Shown here: piece by piece, positions 57,836 through 60,016 of the stretch
Position numbering within the stretch: the first letter of the stretch is position 1
How the letters are laid out: each line of letters begins with the position of its first letter
NCBI GenBank assembly: GCA_017477845.1
Contig: JAFUTR010000053.1
Location: 1 to 60,016 of the forward strand
Length of the DNA stretch: 60,016 nt
Reading direction: 5' to 3'
Source of the DNA: Bacilli bacterium
Lineage (GTDB): Bacteria > Bacillota_I > Bacilli_A > RF39 > UBA660
Translations under genes and position numbers: made by a program
The notes under the pieces: model-generated
The model's database searches: none
What the model was told of the DNA's origin: nothing
What the model saw: the letters and a program-made list of their open reading frames with translations, nothing else

Positions 57836-59110
57836 TTATACTAAATCAGATAAGCAAAAAGTTGCATACAAAGGAATATATCTTACTCCTTTTTTTATGC
57901 AAAAGTTATCCTGTGTTATTCTAATTGATTCTTGTGGATTATATTTATTAATGTAAACTGATAAGGCTTTTGATTTTGTTTTACTAAATGGCACTAATTC
58001 AATTGGGATTATATTTCCAGTTCTGGTTTGTATTACAAAATCTATGAATGCTTTTCCTTCTGATTGGTAATAAAATAGTGAATAACCAGCACTAATTAAT
58101 GATATTGCTACACTATTTTCATATAAAACTTTTCTTATTTCTTCTTCTATAGTAAATTGTTTTGCATTAATGTTTAATTTTTTAAAAAGTAATCCTGTAT
58201 CATTCATGTATACTTTAAAATTATCTTTATCTTTAAAATTGCTGATAGGCGATTTTATATCTTGTAATTTATAGCACTTGTATATGAATCCATTATTGTG
58301 TAAAAATGTTAATGCATTTTCATATTCTTTGCTTCTTCCCCCATCTTTAATAAGACCATATTGAAATTTTTTATTTGATTTTGATAGTTGATAAGGAATA
58401 CTATCATATACGTCATTACTTCTTGTTATATCAATTAAATTATCTTGAAGTGCCATTTCTTTTTTATATGTATCAATTATTTTATCAAATACTGAATTTA
58501 GTAAGTGAATATTTTTTTCACGGCTTAAAAGATCAACTGCTTCAGGCATTCCACCAGTTATAACATAGGAGTTATAGTATTCCATTGCAACTTTATGAAA
58601 TGGATTCTTTGTATTGTTTTTAAAACAATTTTTTATAAAATCAATTAGTTCTTCTTTTCCAACAGCTTTTAAATATTCCTCAAAGTCCATTGGAAGCATT
58701 GATTTAAATTGTAATTCTACTCCTTTAAATTTAGATAAGTTATCTCTTAAAGATGTTATAAGTATTACATGATAATCATTTTTAAATTTACCTATTGTTT
58801 TTATGGTATTTACTATTTCAACATCGTTAACATTATCAAGGACAACAAGGGTATCATCTTTAGCAATTTCTTGATTAGTTATTTCAGATAATTTTGAAAT
58901 AATTCCATCAATTGTATTTTGCTTTTTTAATAATTCAATTAGTTTTTTGTTATTATCAGTATCAATATAGACTACATTGTTATAATTATCTTCACCAAAT
59001 TTTAAGACTGTATAAGTTTTTCCTACTTGTTTGCTTCCATATACGACAAGAGGTTTTCTGTTTGGATCAAGTTGCCAATGCTCAAGAAATTTTACTATTT
59101 TACGCTCCAT
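57836..59110 (-). CDS. AAA ATPase with DUF4143-type C-terminal domain
   Basis: Walker A GSKQVGKT (25-32), Walker B TLVVLDNVND with Asp-Asn instead of Asp-Glu, and sensor-like HVILITSL. The C-terminal part (about 200-424) is DUF4143 with a PD-(D/E)xK-like end: FIDFVIQTRTGNIIPIELVPF (Asp, Glu and a lost Lys). The ATG at 59110 has GGGAGGG in front. Such ATPases are common in gut bacteria and archaea, often in variable copy, with unknown role, perhaps defence or mobile. Confidence 0.88.
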   Translation of the reverse strand: MERKIVKFLEHWQLDPNRKPLVVYGSKQVGKTYTVLKFGEDNYNNVVYIDTDNNKKLIELLKKQNTIDGIISKLSEITNQEIAKDDTLVVLDNVNDVEIVNTIKTIGKFKNDYHVILITSLRDNLSKFKGVELQFKSMLPMDFEEYLKAVGKEELIDFIKNCFKNNTKNPFHKVAMEYYNSYVITGGMPEAVDLLSREKNIHLLNSVFDKIIDTYKKEMALQDNLIDITRSNDVYDSIPYQLSKSNKKFQYGLIKDGGRSKEYENALTFLHNNGFIYKCYKLQDIKSPISNFKDKDNFKVYMNDTGLLFKKLNINAKQFTIEEEIRKVLYENSVAISLISAGYSLFYYQSEGKAFIDFVIQTRTGNIIPIELVPFSKTKSKALSVYINKYNPQESIRITQDNFCIKKGVRYIPLYATFCLSDLV

Positions 59111-59197
59111 AAAATGCCCTCCCATATCATTTTTTTATATTTATATTATATATTTAACAGATAATTTAGTCAAGTGAAGATATTGTGATAAAGAAAA

Positions 59198-59215
59198 AAG
59201 TGGAATAATCCACTT
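59198..59215 (-). terminator. Terminator downstream of the right-edge surface gene
   Basis: AAGTGGA/TCCACTT stem with a 4-base loop followed by TTTTTTC on the minus strand. Confidence 0.75.
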
Positions 59216-59282
59216 ATTTAATTATAGTTATTTATGAATATGTTATTTATAATGTATACATATATTGTTCAGAGCAATAAAT

Positions 59283-59299
59283 ATTTTGCTTCGCAAAAT
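59283..59299. repeat. Short perfect hairpin
   Basis: ATTTTGC-TTC-GCAAAAT, directly before the heptamer array. Confidence 0.6.
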
Positions 59300-59300
59300 A

Positions 59301-59338
59301 GATTTAAGATTTAAGATTTAAGATTTAAGATTTAAGAT
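59301..59338. repeat. Tandem heptamer array GATTTAA x5
   Basis: Five perfect copies of GATTTAA, then GAT. Together with the hairpins on each side, this fills the 246-base spacer between the ATPase gene and the surface gene; no gene is seen in it. Confidence 0.95.
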
Positions 59339-59350
59339 AGCTCGGCAATA

Positions 59351-59365
59351 AGCACCGGCGGTGCT
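59351..59365. repeat. GC-rich hairpin
   Basis: AGCACC-GGC-GGTGCT, a 6-bp perfect stem seven bases past the stop of the surface gene, much richer in G+C than the region. Confidence 0.7.
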
Positions 59366-59371
59366 AGTTAC

Positions 59372-60016
59372 TCAGTCTAAGTTATAATTGAGGCATTCAG
59401 AATAGCCATATTTATTCACATAACATTGCCAGAAACTAGCGCGCTCTTGTGCATATACCTTGCCATCGTTATCTGCATATGCTTCAAATGTTTCATTTGT
59501 ACATGTATATCCTGTATAAGTGGAATAATTTGTTTCTGTACAATTACTTGCTCCAAATGCACTATTAAGGATTGATTTATTGGCTTGATAGTTTGAACCT
59601 TCGTCTCCACCAATTAGATAGTATTCTTGATTATTTAATTTGAATCCCACTGATTTAGTTGTATTTTTGCCATTTACTTGATATCTTAAGTAATTTAAAT
59701 GTCCTGCTGCTTCCATTGCTTCTGTTGATGTTTCATAATGGTCACTTCCAGTTGCTGAGTATCCTGATTTAAATTCAGAACATGATTCATAGCCTTCATC
59801 ATATTGTGTTTCTATATATAAATCACATTTAAATGTTCCAGCTGTCTTATATTGGGTTATTGATATATCACCTTCTACACTTAAATCTACGTCAAACTCT
59901 TCACATGAACAGTGGTATCCTGTAAAACCGAAACGTAAAGCATCTCCTCCAGTTCCTGATACTGCACCACAATTACTTGCTCCAAAGGCTTCATCTAATA
60001 TCGATTTATTCTCTTC
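59372..60016 (-). CDS. Surface protein with duplicated four-Cys modules (5' end outside window)
   Basis: The frame is open from the window edge to the stop at 59372 (214 residues). Two modules of about 80 residues can be aligned: both start NKSIL(D/N)xAFGASNC, go on with (F/Y)TGYxC and xxExF, and end with F(K/W)xC and a GY(E/S)xC element. The linker contains AAGHLNYLRYQVNGK and KLNNQEYYLIGGDEG. The Cys pattern implies an exported, disulphide-bonded protein. No family is recognised; it may be a pilin-like or adhesin ending. It has no sorting signal at the C-terminus. Confidence 0.65.
   Translation of the reverse strand, partial: EENKSILDEAFGASNCGAVSGTGGDALRFGFTGYHCSCEEFDVDLSVEGDISITQYKTAGTFKCDLYIETQYDEGYESCSEFKSGYSATGSDHYETSTEAMEAAGHLNYLRYQVNGKNTTKSVGFKLNNQEYYLIGGDEGSNYQANKSILNSAFGASNCTETNYSTYTGYTCTNETFEAYADNDGKVYAQERASFWQCYVNKYGYSECLNYNLD

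Noticed and set aside
59301..59338. Regular repeats as a CRISPR array
   Set aside because: The seven-base units are perfectly tandem with no spacers, and no cas gene is present.

Overview
The window comes from an AT-rich, Gram-positive-type (low-GC Bacillota) chromosome that uses the standard bacterial code. TGG encodes Trp throughout, and TGA works as a real stop: secY ends in a TGA that overlaps the adk start as ATGA. Strong GGAGG-type ribosome binding sites, zinc-type S14 and L36, a four-Cys adenylate kinase lid, CdaA/CdaR, a class B sortase and repeat-rich surface proteins all fit. The gene content and the style of the Cys-rich and InlB-like surface proteins recall uncultured gut Bacilli related to Mollicutes/Erysipelotrichia (for example RF39-type lineages). 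That placement is inference. All but two genes are on the minus strand.

Region 1 (1-3.1 kb) has the end of a GNAT-YoaP acetyltransferase, an RsgI-like membrane protein that lacks the cytoplasmic anti-sigma domain and carries about ten Cys-pair repeats, and a membrane-anchored XRE regulator. Region 2 (3.3-24.4 kb) is the ribosomal superoperon: rpsJ-rplC-D-W-B-rpsS-rplV-rpsC-rplP-rpmC-rpsQ-rplN-X-E-rpsZ-rpsH-rplF-R-rpsE-rplO-secY-adk-map-infA-rpmJ-rpsM-K-rpoA-rplQ, with no rpmD. It is followed by an exported protein, a short-chain dehydrogenase, three genes in the ecfA1-ecfA2-ecfT positions that have lost nearly every ABC motif, truA, a hypothetical gene and rplM-rpsI. Good promoters with 17-nt spacers stand before rpsJ and rplM, and both leaders look structured.

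Region 3 (24.4-32.5 kb) is envelope biology: sortase B, an S41 C-terminal protease, a cysteine-less thioredoxin-like membrane protein, a transglutaminase-like protein, a LolA/GerS-like lipoprotein, a DUF378 protein, and the c-di-AMP pair cdaA-cdaR. Region 4 (32.5-37.1 kb) holds a broken gene of unknown function, class I aldolase, two tRNA-Thr genes behind gmk, and a YfcE-type phosphodiesterase.

Region 5 (37.1-43.6 kb) has a VTC-domain/DUF4956/Cthe_2159-like cassette, a membrane-anchored hypothetical, a slipin and pgi. Region 6 (43.6-51.3 kb) is one 2557-codon gene for a cyclic beta-1,2-glucan synthase-like GT84-GH94 enzyme, overlapping pgi. Region 7 (51.4-60 kb) has a probable permuted papain-fold membrane protein, a large glycine-rich InlB-repeat surface protein, a HExxH protein, a Y-family polymerase, a DUF4143-type ATPase and the end of a surface protein with duplicated four-Cys modules.

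The best candidates for something undescribed are the collectively degenerate but intact ECF transporter module, the orphan RsgI-like Cys-repeat sensor, the VTC-DUF4956-Cthe_2159 cassette without CotH, and the duplicated Cys module at the right edge.
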